Shown here in pieces: positions 1 through 6,751 of a stretch of DNA of 10,206 nucleotides (position 1 is its first letter; the number at the start of each line of letters is the position of its first letter). Source of the DNA: Aliitabrizicola sp031425325 (GTDB taxonomy: Bacteria; Pseudomonadota; Alphaproteobacteria; Rhodobacterales; Rhodobacteraceae). Where the stretch lies: contig JANPJD010000182.1 in assembly GCA_031425325.1 (NCBI GenBank), positions 1 to 10,206 on the forward strand. Direction: 5' to 3'. Below the pieces are notes generated by a model, which did no database searches, was not told where the DNA came from, and worked only from the letters and a program-made list of their open reading frames with translations. Position numbers and translations under genes: made by a program.

Positions 1-618
1 AAAGGCGATGCCGGGTGGGAGGTCGCGCTGAACCGCTCGGCCTTGCCATCCCTTGTGGTGCGTCGCCCGGACGGTGTTGTCGAAGCCGAGGCCGAACGCC
101 GCGCTCTGGCCTCGGCGCTTGGCCTGACGCGGATGGTCGAGCGGCGCAACGCGACGCTTCTGCGGGTCGCCCGCGAGGTCCTCGTCCGGCAGTCCGGGGC
201 GCTCGAGGGGGGCTTCGGCGCGCTGGTTCCCCTTGGCATGGCCGAGGTCGCATCGGCACTGGACCTGCATCCGGGGACGGTCAGCCGCGTTGTCGCAGGC
301 ACGGCCGTGGCGACGCCGCATGGGACATGGCGTCTGCGAAGCCTGTTCGACAGCGGCATCGGCGGCGTTTCCGCGACCGCTACCCGTGCCCGGATCGAGA
401 GTCTGGTCGCAGCCGAAGGCGATACACCGCTGACAGACGATGCTTTGGCCGCAGCCCTGAGCGCTGCGGGGACGCCCGTTGCGCGGCGCACGGTCGCGAA
501 ATACCGCGAGGCGCTGGGCATCCCGCCAGCGGGCTCGCGGCGCAAGGCAGGTCAGCGGCGACGCAAATCGGATGGAACCGCTGCATCCGGGGGTGACGCC
601 GCGCCCGGTTCGCTTTAG
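1..618 (+). CDS. rpoN: RNA polymerase sigma-54 factor, C-terminal part (5' end outside window)
   Basis: Open from base 1 with no start in the window; 205 residues and a TAG stop are visible. The fragment begins in the sigma-54 core domain (W6-E7-V8 then L10-N11-R12, matching the family W-x-V-x-L-N-R stretch). A helix-turn-helix is encoded at about 232-294 (LGMAEVASALDLHPGTVSRVV), and the diagnostic RpoN box ARRTVAKYRE lies at 481-510, which contacts the -24 promoter element. Sigma-54 directs polymerase to -24/-12 promoters and needs AAA+ enhancer-binding proteins to open them. After the usual end (GIP...SRR) there is an extra tail of about 25 residues, first Lys/Arg-rich, then Gly/Ala/Ser-rich. 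The segment after the HTH reads RSLFDSGIGG rather than the common KYFF-type sequence, so this is a divergent paralogue or lineage variant. Rhodobacter-group genomes can carry several rpoN copies, and I cannot say which this is. The 26-nt gap to the next gene suggests co-transcription. Confidence 0.93.
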   Translation, partial: KGDAGWEVALNRSALPSLVVRRPDGVVEAEAERRALASALGLTRMVERRNATLLRVAREVLVRQSGALEGGFGALVPLGMAEVASALDLHPGTVSRVVAGTAVATPHGTWRLRSLFDSGIGGVSATATRARIESLVAAEGDTPLTDDALAAALSAAGTPVARRTVAKYREALGIPPAGSRRKAGQRRRKSDGTAASGGDAAPGSL

Positions 619-644
619 CCCGGTCCAGTGGCAGGAGAACGGGC

Positions 645-2666
645 ATGGTAGTCTTTCTGGGCGTCGATACGGGGGGCACCTATACGGATGCCGTCATCAT
701 CGACGAGGCCGCCGACCGCGTGATCGGGTCGGCCAAGTCGCTGACGACGCGGGACGACCTGTCGCTGGGCATCGGCCGGGCCGTGGACGCGGCACTGGCC
801 GAGGCGGGTGTGTCTGCGGCGGACGTGGCGCTGGTGTCCTTGTCGACCACGCTCGCGACCAACGCGCTGGTTGAAGGGCAGGGCGGGCGCGTGGCGCTCG
901 TGTTCATCGGCTTCGATCCCGGCGACGAAGAGCGGGGCGGGCTGACCGACGCGTTGAACGGCGATCCGGTGATCCGACTTGCCGGCGGGCACGGCCATGC
1001 GGGGCAGGAGCTTGCCCCGCTCGATCTCGGCGCGCTCGAGCGCGCTGTCACCCCGCTTGCGCCCGAGGTCGTGGGCTTCGCCGTCGCCGCCCGCTTCGCC
1101 ACGCGGAACGCGGCACACGAGACGGCGGCGCGCGACCTGATCAGGCGCGCGACCGGACGGCCCGTCACCTGCTCGCACGAGTTGTCCGCGCGCCTGAACG
1201 GACCGAAGCGGGCGTTGACGGCAGTGCTGAACGCGCGGCTGATCGGCATGATCGACGGGCTGGTCGCGGCCTGCGAGCGTCATCTGGCGGCCATCGGTAT
1301 CGTGGCACCGCTGATGGTGGTGCGCGGCGACGGCGCCCTCATCTCGGCCGATGTGGTGCGCGAACGCCCGATCGAGACGATCCTGTCCGGCCCCGCCGCA
1401 AGCATCGTCGGCGCGCGCTGGCTGACTGGCGAGGCGAATGCCCTCGTCAGCGATATCGGCGGCACGACGACTGACATAGCGCTTCTGCGCGACGGCCTGC
1501 CCGAGATCGACCCCGAAGGGGCCCGCGTCGGTCCCTACCGCACGATGGTCGAAGCGGTGGCTATGCGGACGACCGGCCTCGGCGGCGACAGCGAGGTGCA
1601 CCTCGTCACGCAGGGCCTTGCCGGAGGGCTGACGCTGGGCCCGCGCAGGCTGGTGCCCGTGTCGCTGCTGGCCGTCGAAGCTGCCGACATGGTCCACCGC
1701 GCGCTTGACCGCTGGCTGTCGGCGGACGCGGCCGGAGAAACGGACGGGCGGTTCGTCATTCCGATGCAGGTCGGTTCGGGCGGTCTGGGGCCGCGCGAGG
1801 CCGCCTTGCTTGCGCGGATCACCGCCCCGATGGCGCTGTCGGACGCGCTGACCTCGCGGCTTGAGATGGCGGCGCTCGACAGGCTGGTCGCGCGCGGCAG
1901 GGTGATGTTGGCCGGGGTAACATCGTCGGACGCGTCACACGTGCTGGGCCTTCTGACGGCCTGGGACGCGGCGGCGGCGGAAAAGGCCGTGCGCCTGCTG
2001 GCCCGTCGCCGCACCGGTCGGGGTGAGCGGTTCGCGGCGACCCCGCACGATCTGGCCCGTGCCATCGTCGATCAGGTCACGCGGCAGACGACGGACTGCC
2101 TGCTTGAAGCCGCCTTCGCCGAGGACCTCGCCTTCGCGGGCCAGCCACCCGAGGGCCTTGCCCGCCATCCCCTGACGGGTGCTGGGCTCGACGGGCATCG
2201 CGGGGTCGTGCAGGTCTCGATGCGACTCGGCGTCCCGGTCATCGGCCTCGGCGCTTCGGCCGCCACTTATTACGGCGCCGTCGGACAGCGGCTTGGCACG
2301 CGCATGATCGTGCCCACGCATGCGGGGGTCGCGAACGCGATCGGGGCCGTTGTCGGACAGGTCGCAGAGCGTGCCACGGGTCTGGTAACAAGCCCCGGCG
2401 AGGGCCGCTTCACCGCGCATCTTCCGGGCGGTCTCGTCGTCTACACCGACCGGGACGCGGCGCTTGCTGCGCTTGAGGAAGCGCTGGTCGCCGAGGCCGA
2501 GCGCCGCGCCCGGGCCGCCGGGGCCGCGGATGTCAGCGTCTCGGTCACCCGCGACATCCGCGAGGCCGAGGTCGAGGGGCGCGCGATGTTCATCGAGGCC
2601 ACGCTGACCGCGCGCGCAACGGGACGTCCCCGCGTCGCCCATGGCCCTGTCCTCAATTCCGCTTGA
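645..2666 (+). CDS. Hydantoinase/oxoprolinase family protein (HyuA-like)
   Basis: 673 residues. The start is ATG with an AGGAGA ribosome-binding site at 633-638, six bases upstream. The N-terminal hydantoinase A domain opens with a phosphate-binding loop of the actin-like ATPase fold (GVDTGGTYTDAVIID, residues 6-20). A second glycine/threonine loop, SDIGGTTTDIAL, sits at residues 269-280 at the start of the hydantoinase/oxoprolinase domain, followed by GLGGDSEV at 311-318. No signal peptide or membrane segment is seen, so it is probably cytosolic. Characterised relatives (5-oxoprolinase, N-methylhydantoinase A, acetophenone or acetone carboxylase subunits) use ATP to activate a cyclic amide or ketone and usually work with a HyuB-type subunit. 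No hyuB follows here: the next feature is a tRNA 35 bases downstream. The substrate cannot be assigned. Coupling to the upstream sigma-54 gene is suggested only by spacing and strand. Confidence 0.88.
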   Translation: MVVFLGVDTGGTYTDAVIIDEAADRVIGSAKSLTTRDDLSLGIGRAVDAALAEAGVSAADVALVSLSTTLATNALVEGQGGRVALVFIGFDPGDEERGGLTDALNGDPVIRLAGGHGHAGQELAPLDLGALERAVTPLAPEVVGFAVAARFATRNAAHETAARDLIRRATGRPVTCSHELSARLNGPKRALTAVLNARLIGMIDGLVAACERHLAAIGIVAPLMVVRGDGALISADVVRERPIETILSGPAASIVGARWLTGEANALVSDIGGTTTDIALLRDGLPEIDPEGARVGPYRTMVEAVAMRTTGLGGDSEVHLVTQGLAGGLTLGPRRLVPVSLLAVEAADMVHRALDRWLSADAAGETDGRFVIPMQVGSGGLGPREAALLARITAPMALSDALTSRLEMAALDRLVARGRVMLAGVTSSDASHVLGLLTAWDAAAAEKAVRLLARRRTGRGERFAATPHDLARAIVDQVTRQTTDCLLEAAFAEDLAFAGQPPEGLARHPLTGAGLDGHRGVVQVSMRLGVPVIGLGASAATYYGAVGQRLGTRMIVPTHAGVANAIGAVVGQVAERATGLVTSPGEGRFTAHLPGGLVVYTDRDAALAALEEALVAEAERRARAAGAADVSVSVTRDIREAEVEGRAMFIEATLTARATGRPRVAHGPVLNSA

Positions 2667-2701
2667 CGCCCCACCCCACCGCGCCTAATCACCCGGCCTG
2701 T

Positions 2702-2778
<77 letters not shown>

Positions 2779-2883
2779 CATTTTTCCCCCGACCAAGACG
2801 CTTTGGGATTCGCTTTGGCCGAACGCCGGAAGCTGCCTTCGATGACGCTCGGCGAGGGCCTCGCAAGTCGCGCGACGTCGCGG

Positions 2884-3321
2884 CTAACGGTTGAAGCCCG
2901 GCCCGCTGTGGCAGGCGGGGGCAACCAAAGATGCTTCCCCTTCCAGATCGGCAAGGATCGGGCAGTCTGGCCGATCATCGCCAGAGCACCCCTGCGCCAG
3001 GTGATCAAGCGTGTCGACCATGCTTTCCATCTCGGCGATCTTGCGGCGCAGACCGGCGATCTGTTCCTGGGCCAGTTGCTTCACGTCTGCGCTGTGGCGG
3101 CTGCGGTCCCGCCAGAGGGCAAGAAGTTCTGCAATGGCATTGACCTGAAACCCCAGATCGCGGGCGCGGCGGATGAAGCGCAGCATCTGGATATCTGTGC
3201 CGGTGTACGTGCGATAGCCCGATGCCGTGCGCCCCGCAGAAGGGATCAGGCCCGTCTGCTCGTAGTAGCGGATCATCTTGGCCGAAACGCCCGAGCTCTT
3301 GGCGGCTTCTCCGATATTCAT
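2884..3321 (-). CDS. cueR: Copper-responsive MerR-family activator (CueR/HmrR type)
   Basis: 145 residues. The N-terminal winged helix-turn-helix begins MNIGEAAKSSGVSAKMIRYYEQ, followed by the long dimerisation helix (about 80-110). The metal-binding loop has C112 and C120 in the pattern CSGDDRPDCPIL. Residue 77 is Ser, the position that in CueR replaces the extra Cys of Hg(II)-sensing MerR, so this predicts Cu(I)/Ag(I)/Au(I) sensing. An additional Cys-His pair (C137-H138) lies near the C-terminus. CueR proteins bind a dyad in a 19-bp promoter spacer and untwist it when loaded with Cu(I). Its ATG overlaps the copA stop as ATGA (3318-3321), so it is translated from the copA message. The copA promoter carries a matching dyad, which predicts autoregulation. 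HmrR is the usual alphaproteobacterial name for the same type. Confidence 0.93.
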   Translation of the reverse strand: MNIGEAAKSSGVSAKMIRYYEQTGLIPSAGRTASGYRTYTGTDIQMLRFIRRARDLGFQVNAIAELLALWRDRSRHSADVKQLAQEQIAGLRRKIAEMESMVDTLDHLAQGCSGDDRPDCPILADLEGEASLVAPACHSGPGFNR

Positions 3322-5804
3322 GCCGACACTCCATTGTTCAGGGTTGGCCGGAACCTCCGCAGGCGCAGGGCATTGCCCAGCACGAACACGCTGGACAGGG
3401 CCATGGCTCCGGCGGCAAAGACGGGCGACAGCAGAATGCCGAAGGCCGGATACAGCACCCCTGCCGCGACGGGGATCAAGGCCGCGTTGTAGACAAAGGC
3501 CCAGAACAGGTTCTGCCGGATGTTGCCCATCGTCGCCCGGCTCAGCGCGATCGCGTCGGGCACACCGGTCAGCCGCCCCGACACGAGCACGACATCCGCC
3601 GCCTCGATGGCGATGTCGGTGCCGGTGCCGATGGCAAGACCCACATCAGCTTCGGCCAAAGCCGGGGCGTCGTTGATGCCGTCCCCGACAAAGGCCACCG
3701 GACCGTGTGCTGCGCGCAGGCGCCGGATCGCCTCGACCTTGCCGCCCGGCAAAACCTCGGCCTCCACAGCGTCGATGCCAAGTTGGCGACCGATGGCCTG
3801 TGCGGTTCGGGCGTTGTCGCCGGTGATCATGGCCACCGTCAGCCCAAGTTCATGCAAGGCGCGGATTGCCGCCGGCGTCGTCGCCTTTATCGGATCGGCC
3901 ACGGCCAGCATCGCCGCCAACTGCCCGCCGATGGCGGCATAAAGCGGGGACTTGCCCTCCGCCGCCATGCGCTCGGCGTCCGGTGCAAAACCCGCGACAT
4001 CCAGTCCCAGGCGGGCCATGTAGCGGTCTGCCCCAAGCTCTACCCGAACGTCCCCGACCCTTGCACTGACCCCCAACCCGGTTTCCGAAGCAAAGCCGGA
4101 CACTGCGGACAGGCGCAGCCCCTCGTCCTCGGCGGTGGCCACTATGGCCCGGGCGATGGGGTGTTCCGACCTCGCCTCGACCGACGCCACCATCGCCAGC
4201 ACTTCGGACCGGTCAAACCCCGGGGCAAGGATCAGGTCCGTCAGCGTTGGCTTGCCTGCGGTCAGCGTTCCGGTCTTGTCGAGCGCCACGACACGCACGC
4301 CCTGCAACGTCTGCAAGGCCTCGCCCTTGCGGAACAGCACGCCGAGTTCCGCCCCGCGCCCGGTTCCAACCATGATGGACGTGGGCGTCGCCAGGCCCAT
4401 GGCACAGGGGCAGGCGATGATCAGAACCGCCACGGCATTCACGAGACCGAAGGTCAGCGCCGGGTCGGGCCCAAAGATCAGCCAGACTGCAAAGGTCAGC
4501 GCAGCCAGACCCATCACCACGGGCACGAACCACAGCGTGATGCGGTCCACCAACCCCTGGATCGGCAGTTTGCCGCCCTGCGCCGCCTCGACCATGCGGA
4601 TGATCTGCGCCAGCATCGTGGCCTCGCCCACTGCCGTTGCGCGAAAGGTCAGCGCGCCGGTCTGGTTGACCGTGCCTCCGGTGACCATCGCGCCTGCGGA
4701 CTTGGCGACCGGGGCGGGTTCGCCCGTGACCATGCTTTCGTCGATCCAGCTGTCGCCCTCTGTTACCTGGCCATCGACCGGCACGCGCTCGCCTGGCGCA
4801 AGGTCAAGCAGATCGCCTTCCCGTACCTCGACGATGGGAACTTCGACGATCCTGTCTTCGCGGTGAACACGGGCAATGCGCGGCTGCAGACCGACCAGGC
4901 GGCTGATCGCCTGCGACGTGCGACCCTTGGCCCGCAGTTCCAGATAGCGGCCCAGCAGGATAAGCGTGACGATCACGGCCGCCGCTTCGAAATAGACGTT
5001 CACCGTGCCCGGCGGCAGCAGGCCGGGCAGAAATGTCGCCACAACCGAAAAGGCGAAGGCCGCCGACGTGCCTACTGCGACAAGGCTGTTCATGTCGGGC
5101 GCCAGCCGCCAGAGCGCCGGATATCCCTTGAGATAGAACCGCCGGCCCGGCCCCAGCAGAACAAGCGTGGTCAGCAGGAATTGCACGACCCAGCTGGTCT
5201 GCATCCCGATGGTGGTCATGATCAGATGGTGCACTGGCGCAAACAGATGCGAGCCCATCTCCAGCGCAAAGACCGGCAGGCTCAGCGCCGCCGCAATCAT
5301 CAGGTCGCGGCGCAGCAAGGCTTCTTCGGCCTCCTTGCGCGTCGCCCCTTCGGCGTCCCCCGCGCCCGAGGCTTCAATCAGCCGCGCGCCATAGCCTGCC
5401 GCCTCGATCGCCTGCATCAGCCGGGCCGCATCCGCAGTTCCGGTCACGGTCGCCCGTTCGGTTGCCAGATTGACGCTGGCCGACGCGACACCCGGCACGG
5501 CCATCAGGGCCCGCTCAACCCGCGCCACGCAAGAAGCGCAGGTCATGCCTTCAATCGCAATGTCGACAGTCTGCGCCGCAACCGTATAGCCCACCCTGTC
5601 TACCGCCGCGACCAAGAGGGCACGGTCGATCGGTGCCGCGGACGACACCTCGGCCCGTTCGGTTGCCAAGTTGACGGTTGCGGACACAACGCCCGGCACG
5701 GCAGCCAGAGCGCGTTCCACCCGCACAACGCATGAAGCGCAGGTCATGCCCTCGACAGGCAGACTCAGCGTGACGGGGAGCGGGGGGCTGAAGGAGGCGT
5801 TCAT
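3318..5804 (-). CDS. copA: Cu(I)-exporting P1B-1 ATPase
   Basis: 828 residues from ATG at 5804, which has AGGA eight bases upstream. An in-frame TTG at 5822 would add only six residues and lacks support. Two N-terminal heavy-metal-associated domains carry GMTCASC (C22/C25 and C89/C92). Membrane helices then lead to the actuator TGE motif (360-362), the CPC transport motif in the sixth helix (C465-P466-C467), the phosphorylated aspartate of DKTGT (D509), the nucleotide-binding SEHP (H548), and the hinge GDGIND (707-712). Y772-N773 in helix 7 and M801-xx-S804-S805 in helix 8 complete the P1B-1 Cu(I) signature. All catalytic residues are present and the length is normal. The protein exports Cu(I) from cytosol to periplasm, probably receiving it from CopZ. 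It is the first gene of the copA-cueR operon. With two HMA domains and CueR-type control it looks like the detoxification pump rather than the oxidase-assembly paralogue CcoI. Confidence 0.97.
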   Translation of the reverse strand: MNASFSPPLPVTLSLPVEGMTCASCVVRVERALAAVPGVVSATVNLATERAEVSSAAPIDRALLVAAVDRVGYTVAAQTVDIAIEGMTCASCVARVERALMAVPGVASASVNLATERATVTGTADAARLMQAIEAAGYGARLIEASGAGDAEGATRKEAEEALLRRDLMIAAALSLPVFALEMGSHLFAPVHHLIMTTIGMQTSWVVQFLLTTLVLLGPGRRFYLKGYPALWRLAPDMNSLVAVGTSAAFAFSVVATFLPGLLPPGTVNVYFEAAAVIVTLILLGRYLELRAKGRTSQAISRLVGLQPRIARVHREDRIVEVPIVEVREGDLLDLAPGERVPVDGQVTEGDSWIDESMVTGEPAPVAKSAGAMVTGGTVNQTGALTFRATAVGEATMLAQIIRMVEAAQGGKLPIQGLVDRITLWFVPVVMGLAALTFAVWLIFGPDPALTFGLVNAVAVLIIACPCAMGLATPTSIMVGTGRGAELGVLFRKGEALQTLQGVRVVALDKTGTLTAGKPTLTDLILAPGFDRSEVLAMVASVEARSEHPIARAIVATAEDEGLRLSAVSGFASETGLGVSARVGDVRVELGADRYMARLGLDVAGFAPDAERMAAEGKSPLYAAIGGQLAAMLAVADPIKATTPAAIRALHELGLTVAMITGDNARTAQAIGRQLGIDAVEAEVLPGGKVEAIRRLRAAHGPVAFVGDGINDAPALAEADVGLAIGTGTDIAIEAADVVLVSGRLTGVPDAIALSRATMGNIRQNLFWAFVYNAALIPVAAGVLYPAFGILLSPVFAAGAMALSSVFVLGNALRLRRFRPTLNNGVSA
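5376..5777 (-). repeat. Tandem duplication inside copA: two HMA domains, 201-bp period
   Basis: The two copper-binding domains of CopA are copies offset by exactly 67 codons. The Cys pairs are C22/C25 and C89/C92. Blocks of identical DNA recur at the same 201-bp offset: GAAGCGCAGGTCATGCC at 5533-5549 and 5734-5750, and GCCCGTTCGGTTGCCA at 5452-5467 and 5653-5668 (plus-strand reading). At protein level the stretch from GMTCASC through VNLATERA is nearly the same in both. This fits a within-gene duplication that is recent or kept alike by gene conversion. The outer limits given are approximate. Confidence 0.8.
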
Positions 5805-5843
5805 GGCGACTGTCCTGATCAATTATGACTTGGGTCGCATTGA

Positions 5844-5874
5844 CAGATAGTCCTTCCAATCATGGGAAGGTCAA
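5844..5874 (-). promoter_or_regulatory. copA-cueR promoter with CueR-type operator
   Basis: On the minus strand, TTGACC (-35, 5874-5869) and TATCTG (-10, 5849-5844) are separated by 19 bases, the long spacer typical of MerR-family promoters. The spacer holds the dyad CCTTCC-N7-GGAAGG (5852-5870), a close match to the CueR/HmrR box ACCTTCC-N7-GGAAGG as I know it. The -10 lies about 40 bases upstream of the copA ATG. Cu(I)-loaded CueR should activate here. Confidence 0.87.
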
Positions 5875-5900
5875 GCAGCAAATTACACAGAAATATTCCC

Positions 5901-5931
5901 TTGACCCTCCAACGCTTGGAAGCCCCATGTC
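5901..5931 (+). promoter_or_regulatory. copZ promoter with second CueR-type operator
   Basis: On the plus strand, TTGACC (-35, 5901-5906) is followed by a 19-base spacer containing the dyad CTCCAA-CGC-TTGGAAG (5907-5922). A poor -10 (CATGTC, 5926-5931) comes next. The half-site TTGGAAG is shared with the copA box, but the left arm has one mismatch (CTCC for CTTCC), so a weaker CueR site is likely. A transcript starting near 5938 leaves a leader of about 27 bases before the copZ ATG. The assignment rests on similarity to the divergent site and on the two copper genes downstream. Confidence 0.7.
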
Positions 5932-5964
5932 TTGTGCATCGACGCTCAACCGACCGAGGATGCA

Positions 5965-6153
5965 ATGCAGTTCCATATAGAAACGATGACGTGCGGCGGC
6001 TGCGCCCGTGGTGTGACCAAGGCGATCCAGAACGTCGACGCCACGGCAAAGGTAACCGCCGATCCGCCCAGCCGCCGTGTGGAGGTCGTCACTTCTGCGC
6101 CGCGCGACCAGATCGTGGCTGCCCTGACCGAAGCGGGCTTTGCGCCCGCCTGA
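5965..6153 (+). CDS. copZ: CopZ-like cytosolic copper chaperone
   Basis: 62 residues forming a single heavy-metal-associated domain with MTCGGC near the N-terminus (the Cu(I)-binding CxxC). It is followed by the usual beta-alpha-beta-beta-alpha-beta pattern and ends in the common AGF segment. The ATG at 5965 is preceded by GAGGA (5956-5960). An upstream in-frame TTG at 5932 would lie before the predicted transcription start, so it was not used. The protein should shuttle Cu(I) in the cytosol, most simply to the N-terminal HMA domains of the divergently encoded CopA. It is transcribed from its own CueR-type promoter, and the next gene starts 20 bases after its stop. An alternative role, feeding copper to another ATPase such as CcoI for cbb3 assembly, cannot be excluded. 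Confidence 0.92.
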   Translation: MQFHIETMTCGGCARGVTKAIQNVDATAKVTADPPSRRVEVVTSAPRDQIVAALTEAGFAPA

Positions 6154-6173
6154 CCCATCCCAAGGAGAAGAAA

Positions 6174-6608
6174 ATGAAGAAAACCGCTCTCGCCCTGATC
6201 GCTGCCACCCTTGCTGTCGCTGGCGGAATTGCCTTCGCCCAGATGGAAGGAATGGATCATTCCCAGATGGGTCACGGCAAAATGGCCGGCAAACCGATGC
6301 AGGGCATGGCCATGATGGACCATTCGTCCCTGATCCCTCCGGAATTTGCCGACGACCCCGCCACGAACGCATATGCCGAGGCCATGGACAAGATGATGGC
6401 CGATATGATGGTGCCCTATACCGGCGATCCGGATGTGGATTTCATGGTGGGGATGATCCCGCACCATGAGGCCGCTGTCGCGATGGCCCGGATCGTTCTG
6501 GAACACGGCACCGATCCCGAGGTGCGCGCCCTGGCAGAAGAGGTCATCGTGGCGCAAGAGCGCGAGATCGCGCAGATGAAAGCCTGGCTGGCCGCACACG
6601 GTCAGTAA
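6174..6608 (+). CDS. Secreted Met/His-rich DUF305 protein, probable periplasmic copper-binding protein
   Basis: 144 residues; ATG with a strong AAGGAGAA ribosome-binding site (6162-6169). Residues 1-22 form a Sec signal peptide (KK, hydrophobic core, AFA before Q23), so the mature protein is periplasmic. After cleavage comes a stretch rich in Met and His (residues 24-50: repeated MxxM, MDH, MGH and MAMMDH patterns) suited to Cu(I). The DUF305 domain follows with DPDVDFMVGMIPHHEAA, whose His pair is H97-H98. It ends in a helical segment with a second run of acidic and Ala residues. The family folds as a helical, ferritin-like bundle, and members such as cyanobacterial CopM bind copper. Placement directly behind copZ under a CueR-type promoter supports a role in holding exported copper. 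Direct function in this lineage is inferred. Confidence 0.9.
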   Translation: MKKTALALIAATLAVAGGIAFAQMEGMDHSQMGHGKMAGKPMQGMAMMDHSSLIPPEFADDPATNAYAEAMDKMMADMMVPYTGDPDVDFMVGMIPHHEAAVAMARIVLEHGTDPEVRALAEEVIVAQEREIAQMKAWLAAHGQ

Positions 6609-6700
6609 GGCATCGGTCCCGAGGGTGCAGAGTGTGGCGGCCTTGGGGTGCGACAAATGCGCTTAATCCTTTTGCAGCATCGCCTTGGCTGCTAGACATG

Positions 6701-6731
6701 ACTCCGGGTGATCGTCTTCATCTCCCGGAGT
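6701..6731 (+). promoter_or_regulatory. 31-nt inverted repeat in the fnrL leader covering the ribosome-binding site
   Basis: ACTCCGGG (6701-6708) pairs perfectly with CCCGGAGT (6724-6731). Inside, a T-T mismatch is followed by GAT (6710-6712) pairing with ATC (6720-6722), leaving a 7-nt loop (6713-6719). The 3' arm contains GGAG (6727-6730), the only Shine-Dalgarno-like sequence before fnrL. In RNA the hairpin would hide it; in DNA the element could instead be a dyad operator. No T-tract follows on either strand, so it is unlikely to be an intrinsic terminator for the DUF305 gene. Confidence 0.6.
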
Positions 6732-6733
6732 AA

Positions 6734-6751
6734 ATGAACGCCATGGCATGA
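6734..6751 (+). CDS. Possible 5-codon leader reading frame overlapping fnrL start
   Basis: ATG at 6734, three bases after the GGAG of the leader hairpin, opens a frame encoding MNAMA. It ends in TGA at 6749-6751, overlapping the fnrL ATG (6748) as ATGA. fnrL itself has no Shine-Dalgarno sequence at normal distance: GGAG is 17 bases away. Translation of the short frame could therefore deliver ribosomes to fnrL by re-initiation. The second ATG of this frame (6743) is another possible start. The frame is tiny and could be chance. Confidence 0.35.
   Translation: MNAMA

Noticed and set aside
615..1697. 360-codon minus-strand frame opposite the hydantoinase-family gene
   Set aside because: The plus-strand protein has clear family motifs; the antisense product has none.
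2871..2882. Perfect 12-bp palindrome CGCGACGTCGCG just after the cueR stop, near a GCGAG-GGC-CTCGC hairpin (2852-2864)
   Set aside because: Short GC-rich palindromes arise readily in such DNA; there is no T-run to support a terminator and no known operator match.
3222..5735. 837-codon open frame on the plus strand opposite copA
   Set aside because: It mirrors copA; the translation is rich in Arg, His, Gln and Gly without domain sense. Long antisense frames are expected opposite GC-rich genes with codon-position bias.
5805..5822. TTG start extending CopA by six residues
   Set aside because: The ATG at 5804 has AGGA at a good distance, and the first HMA domain begins just after it; the TTG has no clear ribosome-binding site.
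5932..5964. TTG start extending CopZ by 11 residues
   Set aside because: It lies upstream of the predicted transcription start and directly after the promoter -10; the added residues are not HMA-like.
6672..6698. Possible fnrL promoter, TTGCAG with TAGACA
   Set aside because: The spacer is only 15 bases and both boxes match poorly; the predicted start would fall inside the leader dyad. Too weak to list.
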